Shown here: one piece after another, positions 44,549 through 56,737 of the stretch | Layout: each line of letters begins with the position of its first letter | Position numbering within the stretch: position 1 is the first letter of the stretch | DNA from: Podospora pseudocomata | Lineage: Eukaryota; Ascomycota; Sordariomycetes; Sordariales; Podosporaceae | Direction of reading: 5' to 3' | DNA: 64,000 bases | Assembly (NCBI RefSeq): GCF_035222375.1 | Contig: NC_085891.1 | Coordinates: 62,001-126,000, forward strand | Made by a program: the position numbers and the translations under genes | The notes under the pieces: model-generated | Databases searched by the model: none | Told to the model about the DNA's origin: nothing | The model's input: only the letters and a program-made list of their open reading frames with translations

Positions 44549-46102
44549 ATGGCATCTCCCGGCTCAGCCTCGTCAACAGGCGCACCTTTGCGGCCGATAT
44601 CAACCCAAGGCCAAAAGCCGCCACCGTCAAGCTTCGATGCCGATAATGTTCCTGTCGAGGTGCTGGTCAAGCATTTGCTTGCCGCGAAGCAGTCGCTCTC
44701 TTCCATGGCGCTTGTGCTTCGCGCCAACGGCCTTTCCACCCATGCCCGCCAGATGCACGAGGAGTCGGTTGTCCTGAGCGCGCAGACGGCCTTCTTGCGC
44801 AGTGGCATCAACGACCAGATCTTCATCCTGCGACAGGTGCGCCGAAAGTTGGTTTCCGTCTACAACAGCGGGCGCAAGGATTTCGACCGGCTTATCCGCG
44901 CGCTGGACGGCGTCAATGGCCGGCTCGAGAAGACCATCCAGATGCTTCGTGATACGGTTGTGGAGCCTGCATTCCGCCCTCCAGGTGAAGAGACCAGGTC
45001 GTTGATAGACTTTGTCGATGAGGGCCAGGTTGACATACTCCGAGAATCCTTAAAATCTAGCATAGCCGAGCTCAAAGTATGATGCCATCTGTTGCTCTGA
45101 TATCCTTTCTCACTGTCCCGGTCACTAATGGTTGTCCTTGTGTAGGCCGCGCAAACCTCCTTCGACGGCGACCTCCTCCGGTTCGAAGACGATTTACGTT
45201 TTCTCAACAAACGTCTCCCGTGCGCGTCCTCGAACCCCTCCCCGTCTTCCTCGAGCTCCCACAACCAGATGCCCCAGCTCTTGGGCCAGCTCTCCGACCT
45301 CTCGCATTCCATGGCACAGCATCTCAGCTCCCTAACTCAGCATTTCGACATGTGCGTTACTGCCGTCCGGTCAACTGAAGGGGGCGCCGCTCTTGCCCGT
45401 CGCAGAGCCGCAGAAACAACCGAGGACAGCGGAGATCCCGTCTCCATCTCCGGCGTAATTACAGAGCAGGAATCTCGCATGGCCGAGCTCGAGCCAATGG
45501 ATCCCCACGAGAGGGCCGAGATAATACAAGTCGTCTTGGAAGATTCGCCTCAGGTGGAGGAAGTTGTTTCGGACATTCAGAATGTGCTGCAGCGCATGGA
45601 GGACGTCTTTGGAGCACTGAAAGACCAAGCCGACACGATTCGCGCCGAACATGTGTCTACTGTCAATGCGTTCGCACTGCTGGAGGACATCGGAGCCAAA
45701 CTGCCGAGTTATGTTGGTGCCGAAGACGAATTTGTACAACGTTGGGAGGGAGAAAAGGAAACAATCTTTGAAAAGATGGATGAGATGGAGCGCCTGAAGG
45801 AGTTTTATGAGGGGTACTTGACTTCCTATGACCGACTGAGGGAGGAGGCAGACAGACGAAGGGTTGTAGAGGACAAGATTGCCAATACCTGGCGCAAGGC
45901 GAAGGAGATTGTGGATGATTTGCTAAGAGCAGACCAGGCGAAGCGAGAGCTCTTCCGGCAGGAAGATGGAGAGTTCCTGCCTACGGATCTATGGCCAGGA
46001 ATGAACGACCCGCCCAAACGATGGGAGGTGGTGCCGGTGGAAGAGGAGCCAAGCACGCCTCGACCTGCCAAGGCACAACCGAATGTTATGAGGAATAGCT
46101 AA
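44549..46102 (+). CDS. ATG17: autophagy scaffold protein Atg17
   Basis: Two exons: 44549-45076 and 45146-46102. The intron (GTATGA to GTAG) keeps frame; 494 aa, normal for the family. After a short Ser/Pro-rich start comes the Atg17 signature helix VEVLVKHLLAAKQSLSSMALVLRANGLSTHARQMHEESV. Nearly continuous charged helices follow, including LRQVRRKLVSVYNSGRKDFDRLIRALDGVNGRLEKTI and ETRSLIDFVDEGQVDILRESL. No catalytic motif is expected. Atg17 is a crescent-shaped dimeric scaffold that binds Atg29-Atg31 and Atg13/Atg1 and nucleates the pre-autophagosomal structure on starvation. It is not an operon partner of RIO1; the shared intergenic region only suggests common promoter architecture. Confidence 0.93.
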
Positions 46103-46927
46103 GATTATGCTTTTGGTTTTATTCCAGATATTGTTTTTTAAGCGGGGAGGAGTGGTATCTCAAGTAGCTAGGCGTTGGTTGGGTCTTGGTTTCGGGATAC
46201 CCAGACTTGTATCTTTTTTTGTTATCAACAGGGCCAGTGATAGGAGATCTGTGATTATACCTACGCAACATGCTGTCTTTAATCTGACTTCCTTTGTGGC
46301 TACACAAGTTTACACGCGTCGGACAATTGAACGTCTTGAGGATGGACAAAGTCATCTTGGCTTATACTCAGGAGTGGATCTCTAGCAAATATTGATGCGA
46401 CTGATAAGAGACGGGACCACAGTGTATTCAGAGTCTCATATTGTAGGTTGCAGACGCTTCGCATGGAACCGCTGCTAATACTTGCCAGAGAGGCCTATGA
46501 ACTTGCTATACTCCGCCAAATCCTTTGCCATACACTATTAACACCCTCATCATGCCTTTCGTGATGTGCGTAAGTGGGTGGGTGACGTTGAATTGTGGGG
46601 CACAGAGAGTATATAGACAGCATCCAAACTCAAGTGGGGCCAATGCCAACCCAAACGCTCGGGTCGAAACATGCATGCCGAAGGTCTTGGCGGCTGGTTC
46701 CACCAAAAGGTTGCTGTCGGAACTTAAAGATGTAGGTAATTTCTGATCAAAATTTCCAAAACTTCCAGGACGGTATAGTAAGTAAAAAGAAGAATTCTTT
46801 TTTTTAAAAAAAGTACCTTAACCCTGGCTTTTTCCTACTTTTTCGCCCTAGCACCTTCTTTACCCCGGCAAATTCAGCTTAAAAGCATACCTAAATACTA
46901 CGAAAATTAAACCTTTGGCGTATACTA
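46103..46927. other. AT-rich intergenic region
   Basis: 3' flank of ATG17, then an increasingly AT-rich stretch (about 46740-46927) with T and A runs at 46797-46811. No gene is visible. It borders the suspected LTR and may itself be decayed transposon DNA. Confidence 0.5.
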
Positions 46928-47858
46928 TGTTAAAATGCAGCATTTATTCATGGAATTTTACAGCACTTGTTTATGGAAGTCTGCGCCCACAATGCTCTCA
47001 ACGGCTCGCCCACAAGCGCTCTCAACGGCTCCCAGGACTCCTCACCGGATCTCCGGACAGACTCTTGACCGGACCTCCGAACAATGAGCGATACGAGCAC
47101 CTTATCGGCAACGAGATCATAGATCCAAGCCACTGGGGCCACCGAGCGATAGGGAGTGATAAGGATGATAAGGAAGTTCAGGTGCTCATAAAGAGCCCTC
47201 TTCCAATTGCAATGGTATTCCTGCTTCTTTCTTTCCTTAAGAAACAATAAGTCAAGTCAGTCAATAAGATTGATCATTTACAGTATCTTATACATGAGAC
47301 TACAACATCTCAGTTAACTACTGGTTTGGGGTGCGGCTCACAGGCCTGAGGGTTTGAGTAAGGAAGTGGGGCTCTCGGAGGATTCGGGGGTTCAGGGGTC
47401 ATGTATATAAGCGGTCTGCTTCGGACATTCTATTTTAGACAGGACATCGACTTTTGTTTTCTTTCGAACTTTGAGCCTTGCACGCGTGCAGGCAATTCTG
47501 GCCCTCTGATCAGGCCATTCCGGTGCTTATTATGCGGCCTGCGAGCCCATAGTGTCTTTTCTTTGTCCTGCGTGAAGTGCGGCCTGCGAGCGAGCCACTG
47601 TCACGCAGGTGTATTCATTCAGGGACCTGTTGAGGGTATATTTGTGGTGTCTTGGTTGTATTTGTGTGTTTCTCACCATTTCACTATGTCTGAGACGCTT
47701 GTCACAACCTTCGATCATCCTGTCATATTCACCTCCGGCGTACTGCCTTGCAGTCTGTATCCACTCCCGGTGCAGGTTGTAACACAAGCCCTATCTATAA
47801 TAGGGCTAGGGATAACGTGGTAAAAATAGTAATTTCAATAAAGTTCCATTTTATAACA
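46928..47858 (+). mobile_element. probable LTR-retrotransposon LTR relic
   Basis: The stretch begins TGTTAAAATG and ends TTTTATAACA, terminal inverted repeats of the TG...CA type. Inside are a TATA-like box (TATATAAG near 47403) and an AATAAA signal at 47837-47842, in the order expected of U3-R-U5. Downstream, at about 47877, TGGCGCCC resembles a tRNA primer-binding site. Short words recur inside (CTCTCAACGGCTC near 46994 and 47019; GCGGCCTGCGAGC near 47533 and 47580). No target-site duplication, second LTR or gag/pol frame is visible, so it would be a remnant. The composition differs from the flanking genes. Confidence 0.42.
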
Positions 47859-48427
47859 TCCCTAGTCGGAACCCACTGGCGCCCAAAGCCCCCGTCCTGA
47901 CAAAGCTGTGGAAACAAGAGCATGGGTAAGAGATGCTGAGCTCTCTTTCAGCCGCAGACCACTAACGGCTCGTCAACCATGACTTCGAGGTTTGTCTCGA
48001 CACGGTGCATCTGGGCGCCCTCACTTTATCCCGTCCATGCCTACTTATTGAAAACGGATGGCGTATGGACCTTGTTCACGTCGGGCAGCCAGTTGGGCAG
48101 ACTGGACATAAAGGCCCTTTTTACTGCTCTTTGGCGCGTAATTCTTCTACCGCTAATCTCATCCCCTTCTTGTTGACTACCCCTGACATCCATCATGGCG
48201 GCAGCATCATGTTTCCTGGCGACACTGACGCCCTTGCCAGCTCCAACAACAGATCGAACCGACATTGCCCCCCTGAGAGCCATGCTTCGATGGCAATATG
48301 ACAATAAGACCATGACCACCACTTCCGGGGCGGCGACCACCGCCATGACAATAGCAATTACCACAGACGACAACCATTCTTGCACTGTTAGCCAACTGTC
48401 CCAGTCAACCTTCACGCCACTGTTCTA
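47859..48427. other. intergenic downstream of the suspected LTR
   Basis: 569 bp before the Cys-rich membrane-protein gene. The ORFs here on both strands are unconvincing. It may include that gene's true first exon, which I could not place. Confidence 0.4.
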
Positions 48428-49906
48428 ATGCCTAGGAACAGAGCTTCAATGGCTTCTCTACCTGCAGCTCAGCAGGTGATTACGGGGCTTGGTTTTGCCA
48501 GCTCCTCCACAGATCACTGTAACTGCAATAACGGCATACAGTATCTTGAGTGCGTCTCCGTTGCCCTTGCTACGTCCAGTTGTTGCGGAGCGGTAGGCGG
48601 TGAGCCTAACCAGGAGGCCTACGAACAATCCTGGTTCCAGACTGCATGCCCAACACCTCCCAGCAGTGTGATGGCACAGCTACCTCAGCTGTATGCTCCT
48701 TATTTGTTCCCGGAATGTTCAACCTGAATCGCTGACAGGAAGCAGTTCAACAGTTCAACTCGAACTAAGCCCCGTCTCAACCATAATTCCCCGTGGACCC
48801 ATTACTGCTCCCCCACTCCCTGTAGCCCCGAGCATCATCCCAGGCGAAGGGGCACCCTTGCTGGAAGGCGACTGCACCGCGACTTCGTTCTCCATGATAC
48901 AACGTGATGACAAGGTGTTTTATGTTCCTTTCATCGGCTGCGACAACTCGAGACCGGAGTGTTGTCCATTCAGTGTTCGCACAGTCGCCGTTGCTGATGG
49001 CAGCAAACAACAAGCGAACCGTATGGCGGCCGTTCCCGGGCAGTTTCCCCAGCCTCAGTCAGGAGACACTGCGAAGTTGGTGAAATGTCCTATGGACTAT
49101 TACCGCGTTCCTGGAGGATTATGTTGCTCAAAGTGAGTTGGCAAACCTTTTAGTCTGTCTTCAACGGTTATATTAACAGCGAGACCCAGCTGTTACTTCA
49201 AGTACACATCTACCTTGGCCAGTGTAACCCCTTTTTTCAGCTCCTTAATTGAAAAGGCCTCCCCGCCTGTGATAACGGCAGGTGACGCGAAGAATCCCGC
49301 CAACTCTGATTTGCCGACGCCGGCAATCTTAATGCGGTCTGGGCGATGGGATATAGCATTGGGGTGTCACAGGCAGGAGGCTCCAATGGCTTGTCGCCAG
49401 GCGCCGTAGTAGGGATTGCGGTTGGAGTTGGGATGCTGGTCCTATTTAGAGCCTTGGTTGCGTTTGCACTGGTGAGTCATAAAAAGAAGAAGAGGGAGGC
49501 TCAAAGTTTTATTAGTCCAACTGTGGCACCAGGTGGAGGAGGGATGGCATACCAGTCTGGGTATCATGCTCCACCGGGCAGTCCGCCACCTGCCTCAACT
49601 GCTTCACCAGCAGGAAGTCCAGGCGCCAAGTACGCAGGGATGGTATCATTACAATACGGCCCCAGTGCTGTCACTGCTGCTGCTAGTGGCGGCGGTAGGT
49701 ACTCGGATTACGGAAAACCTGAGAATGAAGGAGCAGGAGGATGGCAAGAGCAACGACCTCTTTATCCGTCTCAGTCTGCGTATGGGCATGGCTGGCAACA
49801 ACATCCAGTTTATTATGGGCACACACATCAATGGGAATGGCAACGTGAACAACACCAGCAACAAGGGCACACTTATGAACCATATCGTCGATACCAACTA
49901 GAATGA
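48428..49906 (+). CDS. Cys-rich single-pass membrane protein (model uncertain)
   Basis: Several coding-like segments on plus appear to form one gene. Segment A (48428-~48670) has a Cys pattern like a small extracellular domain (HCNCNN, YLECV, SSCCG, FQTACP). Segment B (~48743-49131) reads GDCTATSFSMIQ, FIGCDNSRPECCPF, ADGSKQQANRM, KCPMDYYRVPGGLCC, a Cys layout I associate with fungal surface proteins. Segment C (~49188-49260) continues PSCYFKYTSTLASVTPF. Segment D (~49371-49906) has a TM helix (AVVGIAVGVGMLVLFRALVAFALV), a basic stop-transfer (HKKKKRE) and a Gly/Pro/Tyr/Gln-rich cytosolic tail. The joins A-B, B-C and C-D each need a weak or non-standard splice site, and no signal peptide is visible at the start. 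It may be intact with an unseen first exon, or decaying. Confidence 0.5.
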
Positions 49907-50392
49907 CACTTTTTCTCAGTTCCTTGGCGCTTTGAGCACCATGGTCTCATATATGAAGCCCGGACGGACGGAACATGGTCTTAGGAATGAATAGTCCAAA
50001 AACTTGTTGAATTTCGAAACTTGACATTTAGTCGCCCTACCTTCCCACATTCCTGTCAGCAGTTTGAAATGGGCGTGAGAGTGGAGTCTCCACTTCTGCC
50101 ATCCAAGAGCTTCGTGATTCTTTTCAAGCACTTCGCGAGCCAACGTCATGCACCAACATTACAACCTGTTGGTTGCAGCCAAGAAGCCAACTCGGACCGC
50201 CCTGCCAATATGCTGATTAATGTTGTTGATGACAAAACAGGATTTCACTAAGGGAAGCTTCTTGATCCTCTTTCTCGATTTTATAAAGGTGTAATTTTCC
50301 AGGTGTCAGCGGACTATAGCGTTCCACTTCCGCTCTTCAGTGAACTTCCTTACCTAGCCTGTCAGCAAGGCCACAAGGCACATCTTTCCAAC
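49907..50392. other. intergenic
   Basis: 486 bp holding the 3' flank of the Cys-rich gene and the promoter of the Rid-family gene. No other feature seen. Confidence 0.45.
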
Positions 50393-50919
50393 ATGAAAAA
50401 CTCAGACCCATCTTCCAAGCCAGTCTTCTTCACTTACCCCGGCCAGGGAGAAGCATTGTCCAACGGGTTCCACTACAGCCAAGCGGTCCGCATTGGAAAT
50501 CGAATCGAGATATCCGGCCAAGGTACGTCCATGACTGAGGCCTCTCACTTTGATATAGACATGATCTGACACGAGAGCCGTCCCCGGATTCAGGTGGTTG
50601 GGACCCAGCCAGCGGAGCCATCCCTTCCTCTCTCACCAAAGAAATCGAGCAGGCATTCTCCAACGTCGAGTTGGCTCTCCAGGCGGCATCTCCCGACCCC
50701 AGCAAGAAGATCACCTGGCGCCAGGTGTACTCGGCTCGCTCTTTCAACACGCCGGCCAGCTTGACAGAGGAAGGCCTTGCAGCTACCGCGGCCGCACTCA
50801 AGAAGTTCTGTGGACCAGACCATCGGCCTCTTCTCACTGCTGTCGGAACACCACAACTTGCGCTCCCGGGAATGAATATTGAGATCGAGGTTGTGGCTTT
50901 GGTGGATCTGAATAACTAA
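50393..50919 (+). CDS. Rid/YjgF/UK114 family protein
   Basis: Two exons: 50393-50522 and 50594-50919. The intron (GTACGT to TCAG) joins EISGQG to GWDPASG, giving 151 aa. The start at 50393 (MKNSDPSSKPVFFTYPGQGE) fits the family; the frame is open upstream to 50303 but adds nothing family-like. The motifs are FHYSQAVRIGNRIEISGQGG (strand and loop), LTKEIEQAFSNVELAL (helix) and GTPQLALPGMNIEIEVVALVDL at the C-terminus. Rid proteins form trimers. RidA-type members hydrolyse reactive enamine/imine intermediates from PLP enzymes, but this subgroup lacks the clear C-terminal Arg-x-x-Val/Glu signature of RidA (it reads GTPQLALPGMNIEIE), so the substrate may differ. Confidence 0.87.
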
Positions 50920-52177
50920 ACCATGTGTCGGGCTCAGACAAGGTTCTTACTTGAGGAGGCGAAATAGAAGAGTATACTGTGTGTTTTGAACTGTAGCTTC
51001 CAGTCTCCAATGCTCCGGCTACGAAAACAGATGACAGAGGCGGGGGGCCATGCTGTATGACAGCATCCTTGGCTGAGTTGTCAACAAGCAGTGAAGCACT
51101 TCCAGGGGGAACAGATAGATTACTTCCCTATGACACGATAATAAGCAAAGGACAGCTGCGGGTGACAACAGTTTTTGTGTAGGTAAGGTAACTTTACGTT
51201 ACTGTTCGGAGCAGCTTGACGCACGGCGGAGGTGGCATTTGCGTGCAGTGCCGATCTATGCAGGCCGCGAGGAACAGGCATTGTTGAAAATAGCTGACAC
51301 CAAAAAGATCGATGAGGAATGACCAAATGGTCGAACCGGTGGAGTTTAACGTCTTCAGGGGAGCTACGAGATGCACTAATTACCCCGCATCATTCAATGT
51401 GAAGTGGAGGAGGAGCCGAGGCTCGTCGATGACGATTTCTCCATCTGTTATTTGGCCATCAGCCTTGGGAGCTCTCGGCTGAGACGAGTACCTACCTAGT
51501 AGACGAGCGGCTGGAAGAAGTTGGTAAGTTCGGATCAGATGATGACTGGTACATCATGATGATAATAATGATGATGCTGCATTCTGCCAGGCCTAATCGC
51601 CGATGCTATGCTTTGTAATGCAGCTTCGTTTCGAGATCAAAATAGAGTTGGCCGCGGCCCCACAGTCACCCCCCTTCCCCGCAAAAACTCCAAACTGACG
51701 GGCTCGGCGGAGTTCGACAACAACCGTCTCCAACTGACTGTTTTGATATCAGTATATCACGATATACTGTGTAGGTATACCACCAAATACTACGAAATTG
51801 TCCCCGTGGGCTCCTGCGATGCTACCTAGCACCAACAAGAAGTACGACCCCTCACCTCATGCACTTCATCAATCCCGTCAGGTCCCTTTTGCGCCGGGTT
51901 ATCTCCGCGTCGGCAATGACGGCAAGCTCCAAGCTGCTGTTGCTCGACATGGATGTTCAAGTGCTTTTGTTGGTGGGCCAGTGATTGTGCAACTAATTCC
52001 TGCATGGAAAGGCGCAAATCGACTTCAACGCCCCCCTGTCAGTCAAGCTTAATCTAAACCGACCACATGCCCACGCTCTTCATCCTTCTATTTCTTGGCT
52101 CCCACCTTCAACTGAGCCGCAGGAGTCCAGCATGAGACTTTGCATGTTCCATCTTCCCTCACCCCCATTTAGACAAA
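50920..52177. other. intergenic
   Basis: 1.26 kb upstream of the MFS transporter gene. It contains a short imperfect ATG/ATA trinucleotide run at about 51556-51577. ORFs are short and unrecognised. Its 3' part should carry the MFS promoter. Confidence 0.5.
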
Positions 52178-54153
52178 ATGGATGAAAAGGCCGCCCGCCA
52201 AAGCCGAGAGCAATCGACATCAGCGCCAGCCACGCTCGCCGCCGAACCGCCATCCTCGGGCTCTAGTGCTTCCTCGGTGGCTCACAAGAGGGAAGCAACT
52301 TCTTCTCCAGTTGGATTACCTCCTCAAAAATCATTCGACTCTGGAGATGATGGGCAAAGCCGCGCCATCCATCCCGATATCGACCATGAAGAGGCAGAAG
52401 CAGCGGATCCTGGCCATGAGCTTGATGTCGAACTTGGTAGAGTAAGTCCACCTCACCGCCTTGTATTATGGTGTTAACCTTCCCAGGCTCATGGCATAGA
52501 AGACATCAGGCGCATCGAAACTCGTGGCAGCGTCAAAAGCAAGGTTTCCCGAGTTTTGAGCGTCGTCAGCCGCCGCAAGGCCAAGGAGCGTGAACGAATC
52601 CCCTTCGCCCCCGTACCCGTCACCAATCTTGATCAAGGCATTGTTGGCTGGGAAGGTCAGGATGACCCATTGATGCCGCTCAACTTTCCTAACCGCAAGA
52701 AATACCTTATCCTCTGCCTGCTCTCAGCCATCACCCTGTTGACACCCTTCGCATCGTCAATTTTGGCCCCGGGTATCACCTATTTGAACCGAGATTTTGA
52801 AAATGACAACGAGATTGTGGGCGCCATGACAGTTAGCGTGTATCTGCTTGGCTATACCGTCGGCCCATTGTTCCTGGCGCCGTTGAGTGAAATATATGGG
52901 CGGCGGGTTGTTTTGAGTGCCGCAAACTGGTTCTTTTGCGCCTGGCAGATTGGTTGCGCCTTGGCGCCGACGATTGAGTCATTAATAGTGTTTCGATTCC
53001 TCGCTGGCGTGGGTGGTGCTGGATGCTTGGTAAGTCTCGACTTGGGAAAAGACGATGGTCGTGCGCTCGTTGCTGATGACTGACTCTTCCCAGACACTCG
53101 GGGCAGGCATCATTGCCGACATGTTCAGGACAGATGAAAGAGGATTCGCAATAGGCATTGTAACCTTGGGGCCTTTGATCGGTTGGTGCACGCATTTGGG
53201 GTAACGTGGATAGCAACAGGGTTTGGCTAACTTTGTCTCCAGGCCCAACTGTTGGCCCCGTCATTGGTGGCTTCGTATCTCAAACTATCGGGTGGCGCTG
53301 GGATTTCTGGATCGTGCTGATCATATCCGTCGTTGTATGCGGGCTTACAGAGCTCTTCAACCAGGAAACGAACCCTCGCGTTTTGATTGAGCGGAAGGTG
53401 AAGCGGCTCGCCTCGGAGTCGGGCCGGAAAGATCTGAGGAGCTGTTTTGAGACCGGAGAGCAGATGAGCCAGAAGCGTATTCTTCTCAATGGTCTTGTGC
53501 GGCCGACCAAGATGCTCTTCCTGTCACCGCTCGTCTTTTTCGTCTCCATTTACATCGCCTTCACCTATGGTACGCTGTATTTGCTCTTCACCACTATTCC
53601 CCTCGTGTTCCAGGAGACTTATGGCTGGAGCATCGGCATAACGGGCCTCATCTACATTTGTCTGGGCATTGGAAACATGTGCGGGTGGGCGGTGGTCACG
53701 GCCACCTCAGACAAGGGTGTTGTTCGGCGTACCAAGCAGAACAACGGGGTGTTCGAACCAGAGATGCGTCTTTCGCTGAGTATATGGGCCAGCACGTTGC
53801 TGCCCATCACCTTCTTCTGGTACGGCTGGACGACACACTATCACACGCACTGGATCGTGCCAGTTATTGCCCTGTTCCCTTTTTCGTTTGGAATCATTGG
53901 AATCTTCATCCCTCTGACGACATACCTCATCGACTGTTATCCAATATACGCTGCATCAGCTATAGCAGCCAACACGGTCGCCCGCAGCTTGGCCGGGATG
54001 TTGCTTCCACTTGCCGGGCCATCCATGTACGAGAATCTTGGATTGGGTTGGGGCAATTCATTACTTGGGTTCATCTGTATTCTCATGATTCCCGTACCGC
54101 TATTGCTCGGCAGGTATGGGGCAAGGTTGAGAAAGATGGGCCTCCAGTTGTAG
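52178..54153 (+). CDS. MFS transporter, DHA1-type drug:H+ antiporter
   Basis: Four exons: 52178-52441, 52487-53029, 53094-53181 and 53243-54153. The joins are canonical and total 601 aa. The first ~170 residues are a Ser/Glu-rich cytosolic extension. Twelve TM segments follow, beginning YLILCLLSAITLLTPFASSILAPGITYL. The MFS loop motif LSEIYGRRVVL lies between TM2 and TM3, and the DHA1 TM5 motif reads GPTVGPVIGGFV. A long charged central loop (ETNPRVLIERKVKRLASES) separates the halves, and the late TMs include FGIIGIFIPLTTYLIDCYPIYAASAIAAN. Relatives export drugs, polyamines or secondary metabolites from the plasma membrane. The acyltransferase and P450 lie 3-7 kb downstream, so it could export their product; this is unproven. 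Confidence 0.93.
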
Positions 54154-55688
54154 ACCAGGAATTTTGGGTATCGATATCACTTCGGGCACGGTTCCGCCAA
54201 GTTGGCAGATGGCTTCAGCGGTATTGGGTTGCCCTGTTATACATGCCCGTGTTGCATCTCGAGGAGTTTAGGTTACCGGTAGGTTGTTGACATGGCGAGA
54301 TTTTGTTTTTCTTTTTTGAATTGTAGCTAGCTAGGTAGACATTTGACTTTGAAGGTATAAAGTTTGTTGGGCCATCTCTCTCAAATTTTCATGTCAACAT
54401 ATCATGGGGCCCCGAGAAAAACAGTTACCTGTTGTTTGTTAGGAGCCATACCCATTCTTTTAATCGGTGGCAAAGAAGCATCAATACTTACCCGGCAATG
54501 GCAGCGGCAATCTCAGGTGTTCTCGCTTTGGTCATAGCGGTAACAAGGAGAACAAAAACCGGAAATCGAACCGCAGACAACTGCGAGGCGACCCTCTTAC
54601 ATTTCCTGCCGCTTGACAAGATCTGGACTATGATAAAGCGTGCTCCCTGCGATCGAAGCCATGTTTAGCTCAGAATTCTTCGTCCCGTCAAACTGGGTGC
54701 GAAGCATCGCGATGGGCTTGACAATCATCGACCACCCACGGACCAGAGTCGTCAAAGGCGATGAGGTTGGACCTCGAACCGCCGAGACTTTTCCGGGATA
54801 TGATGATGACGACGAGCATGAAGCGGTTGAGACTGTGTTGAGCGGGACACACTCTTCCTTTGCATAAAGACCAACAGCGACACGACCAAAGCATCAAGCA
54901 CGACAAGCTCAAGTGCATCAGTGCTCCTCCCACCTGCACGATCTTTTGAAGTGCAACGAGATCAACCTGGAAGGTGGGCACCTTATTTGTTCTGAGCAAG
55001 GCCGGATCAAAGAACCTTTTGCTGACATGACTTCAAATAGAAGACTTGACAGAATGAACAAGTTGAGTAGCTGATAGACATGGACAAGAATCAACCATGT
55101 TCTGCTGGCAGATATACTTTCCATGCGTTGAGCACTGAAGATGAGTCGATCACGGATCAACGGAGACGGAGCGGGCCGTGGACCGGCTACTGGCTGTTGC
55201 GTACAGGGGTCCATTACCGACAGCTTAGTGGCCACCAGGGTCATGAGGGACAGCGGATGCAAGGATGGCCCGACACAACGGCCAATAACACACGGCAAAA
55301 GGAAAAATACATTCTCCATGCAACCATCACAGCTGCATTGTGGGTGAATTGGGACATCCCGGGAGATGGTTTGATGCCTTTTGGCATTTTATCCCGGTGG
55401 GGATTGCAACTGCAGTGCGCCATTTCCCGGAGACATGGCACTAGGTGGAGTGCCCTGAACCCAGACATCGTGGAGACATAAAGTAAACAATTTAACCTCA
55501 CTTTGGACCGTCAGATGCATCTCAGCTTTGCTACCCCAACTCGCTTTTGATACCCCAAAACTTGCTGCCGGCCATCCACAAAGCCTCAGTACCTACCTAC
55601 TCCAGGCCGTCGACACCATCTTACAAACACTACACCTTACGGTACTTATCGACACCGTCAACATCTAAAAACACTACCAACGATCAAC
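54154..55688. other. intergenic
   Basis: 1.5 kb between the MFS gene and the OsmC-like gene. Several ORFs of 60-130 codons overlap on both strands (54432-54668, 55080-55481). None has motifs. The last ~140 bp are C/A-rich, like a fungal leader. Confidence 0.5.
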
Positions 55689-56240
55689 ATGTTTCGCACG
55701 AGCCTTTCAAGAACCGCTACCCGTGCAGTACGCACATTGTCTACCTCCGCCACCAAATCATCCTCCATCCCTCTCCGCATCTGCGGGCGTGGGACAGGCA
55801 CCCAGCAGACCATCACCATCAAAGACAAGCCATACAGCATTCAAACCGATACATACCCTGTTCTCGGTGGCGCTGACTCGGCCCCATCACCAGTGGCCTA
55901 CAGCCTTGCCTCTCTTACCTCCTGCAACCAAGTAACGGGTGCCAAGGTAGCTGAGGACCACGGCATTAAGCTTGGCCAGTGGAACGTCAGACTCGACGCC
56001 GTGCTTCCCACGGACGTACTTATCAAGGGCAAGTGTGAGGGTAACCCCAACTGGGAGAGTGTGAAACTCTTCATCAGAGTCCAGACCAACATTCTAGAGT
56101 CTGTAAAGGGAGACAACTTGGAGGCTGATGCGAGGTTTCGTCATTTTGTCAGGGAGGTGGAGAGAAGGTGCCCAATTACACAGCTCTTCAAGAGAAGTGG
56201 TGTGCAGTATGAGAGTGAGTGGCTGAATGAAGCTCTTTAA
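55689..56240 (+). CDS. OsmC-like peroxidase-family protein, probably mitochondrial
   Basis: Single exon, 183 aa. The first ~25 residues (MFRTSLSRTATRAVRTLSTSATK) are basic, Ser/Thr-rich and free of acidic residues, like a mitochondrial presequence. The OsmC fold follows, with the two conserved cysteines at Cys79 (LTSCNQVTGAKVAEDHG) and Cys161 (VERRCPITQLFKRSG). In OsmC/Ohr enzymes the equivalent pair reduces organic hydroperoxides. The usual helix-borne Glu/Arg partners are not obvious, so activity on peroxides is probable but unproven. The length is normal for eukaryotic OsmC-like proteins. Confidence 0.88.
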   Translation: MFRTSLSRTATRAVRTLSTSATKSSSIPLRICGRGTGTQQTITIKDKPYSIQTDTYPVLGGADSAPSPVAYSLASLTSCNQVTGAKVAEDHGIKLGQWNVRLDAVLPTDVLIKGKCEGNPNWESVKLFIRVQTNILESVKGDNLEADARFRHFVREVERRCPITQLFKRSGVQYESEWLNEAL

Positions 56241-56737
56241 AGAGGTTGGCATGGAAGATTGTTGGTGGGCATTGTACATATATACCCTCGAAGGCAGGGC
56301 GGGCTAGGCATTTGTTGGGTTTATTGAGCGGGTCTTGTATCTGGTAGTTTCCTTTCTTGATTTACAGGTATCTCGGCGTTACGAAATCCAATAGCATTTG
56401 TTCGCAATATCAAGGGAAAGACATGGACAAAAATCCTTTACATGCACTAGAGCTGATGATCTTTACTGTTCCTACAGAGAAAATCAGCTTACGTTACGTC
56501 GCCAAGATGCTGTCACACACATTAGACCTCCGGACATAACGGATTTGGAGTGGTCAGGAAATCCTGCTGCTCAGTGATCAAGGCTTGGGCGCGAGGAACC
56601 AACCTGCATTCAAATGCAACTAAGTTGGCAATAGTCGCACTTGTGTTTACAACCGGAACCTACTGAAATCCCAACACTCCCGTCACACTCCTGGGTAGGT
56701 ATCAGCAATCCTCCACAACTAGAGACGGTCAACAACG
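56241..56737. other. intergenic
   Basis: 497 bp: the 3' flank of the OsmC-like gene and the promoter region of the acyltransferase. No feature recognised. Confidence 0.5.

Noticed and set aside
48041-48415. Minus-strand ORF with hydrophobic runs (VVIAIVMAVVAAPEVVVMVLL)
   Set aside because: The hydrophobicity comes from ACC/GCC-rich plus-strand repeats; no family match and it lies opposite the likely leader of the Cys-rich gene.
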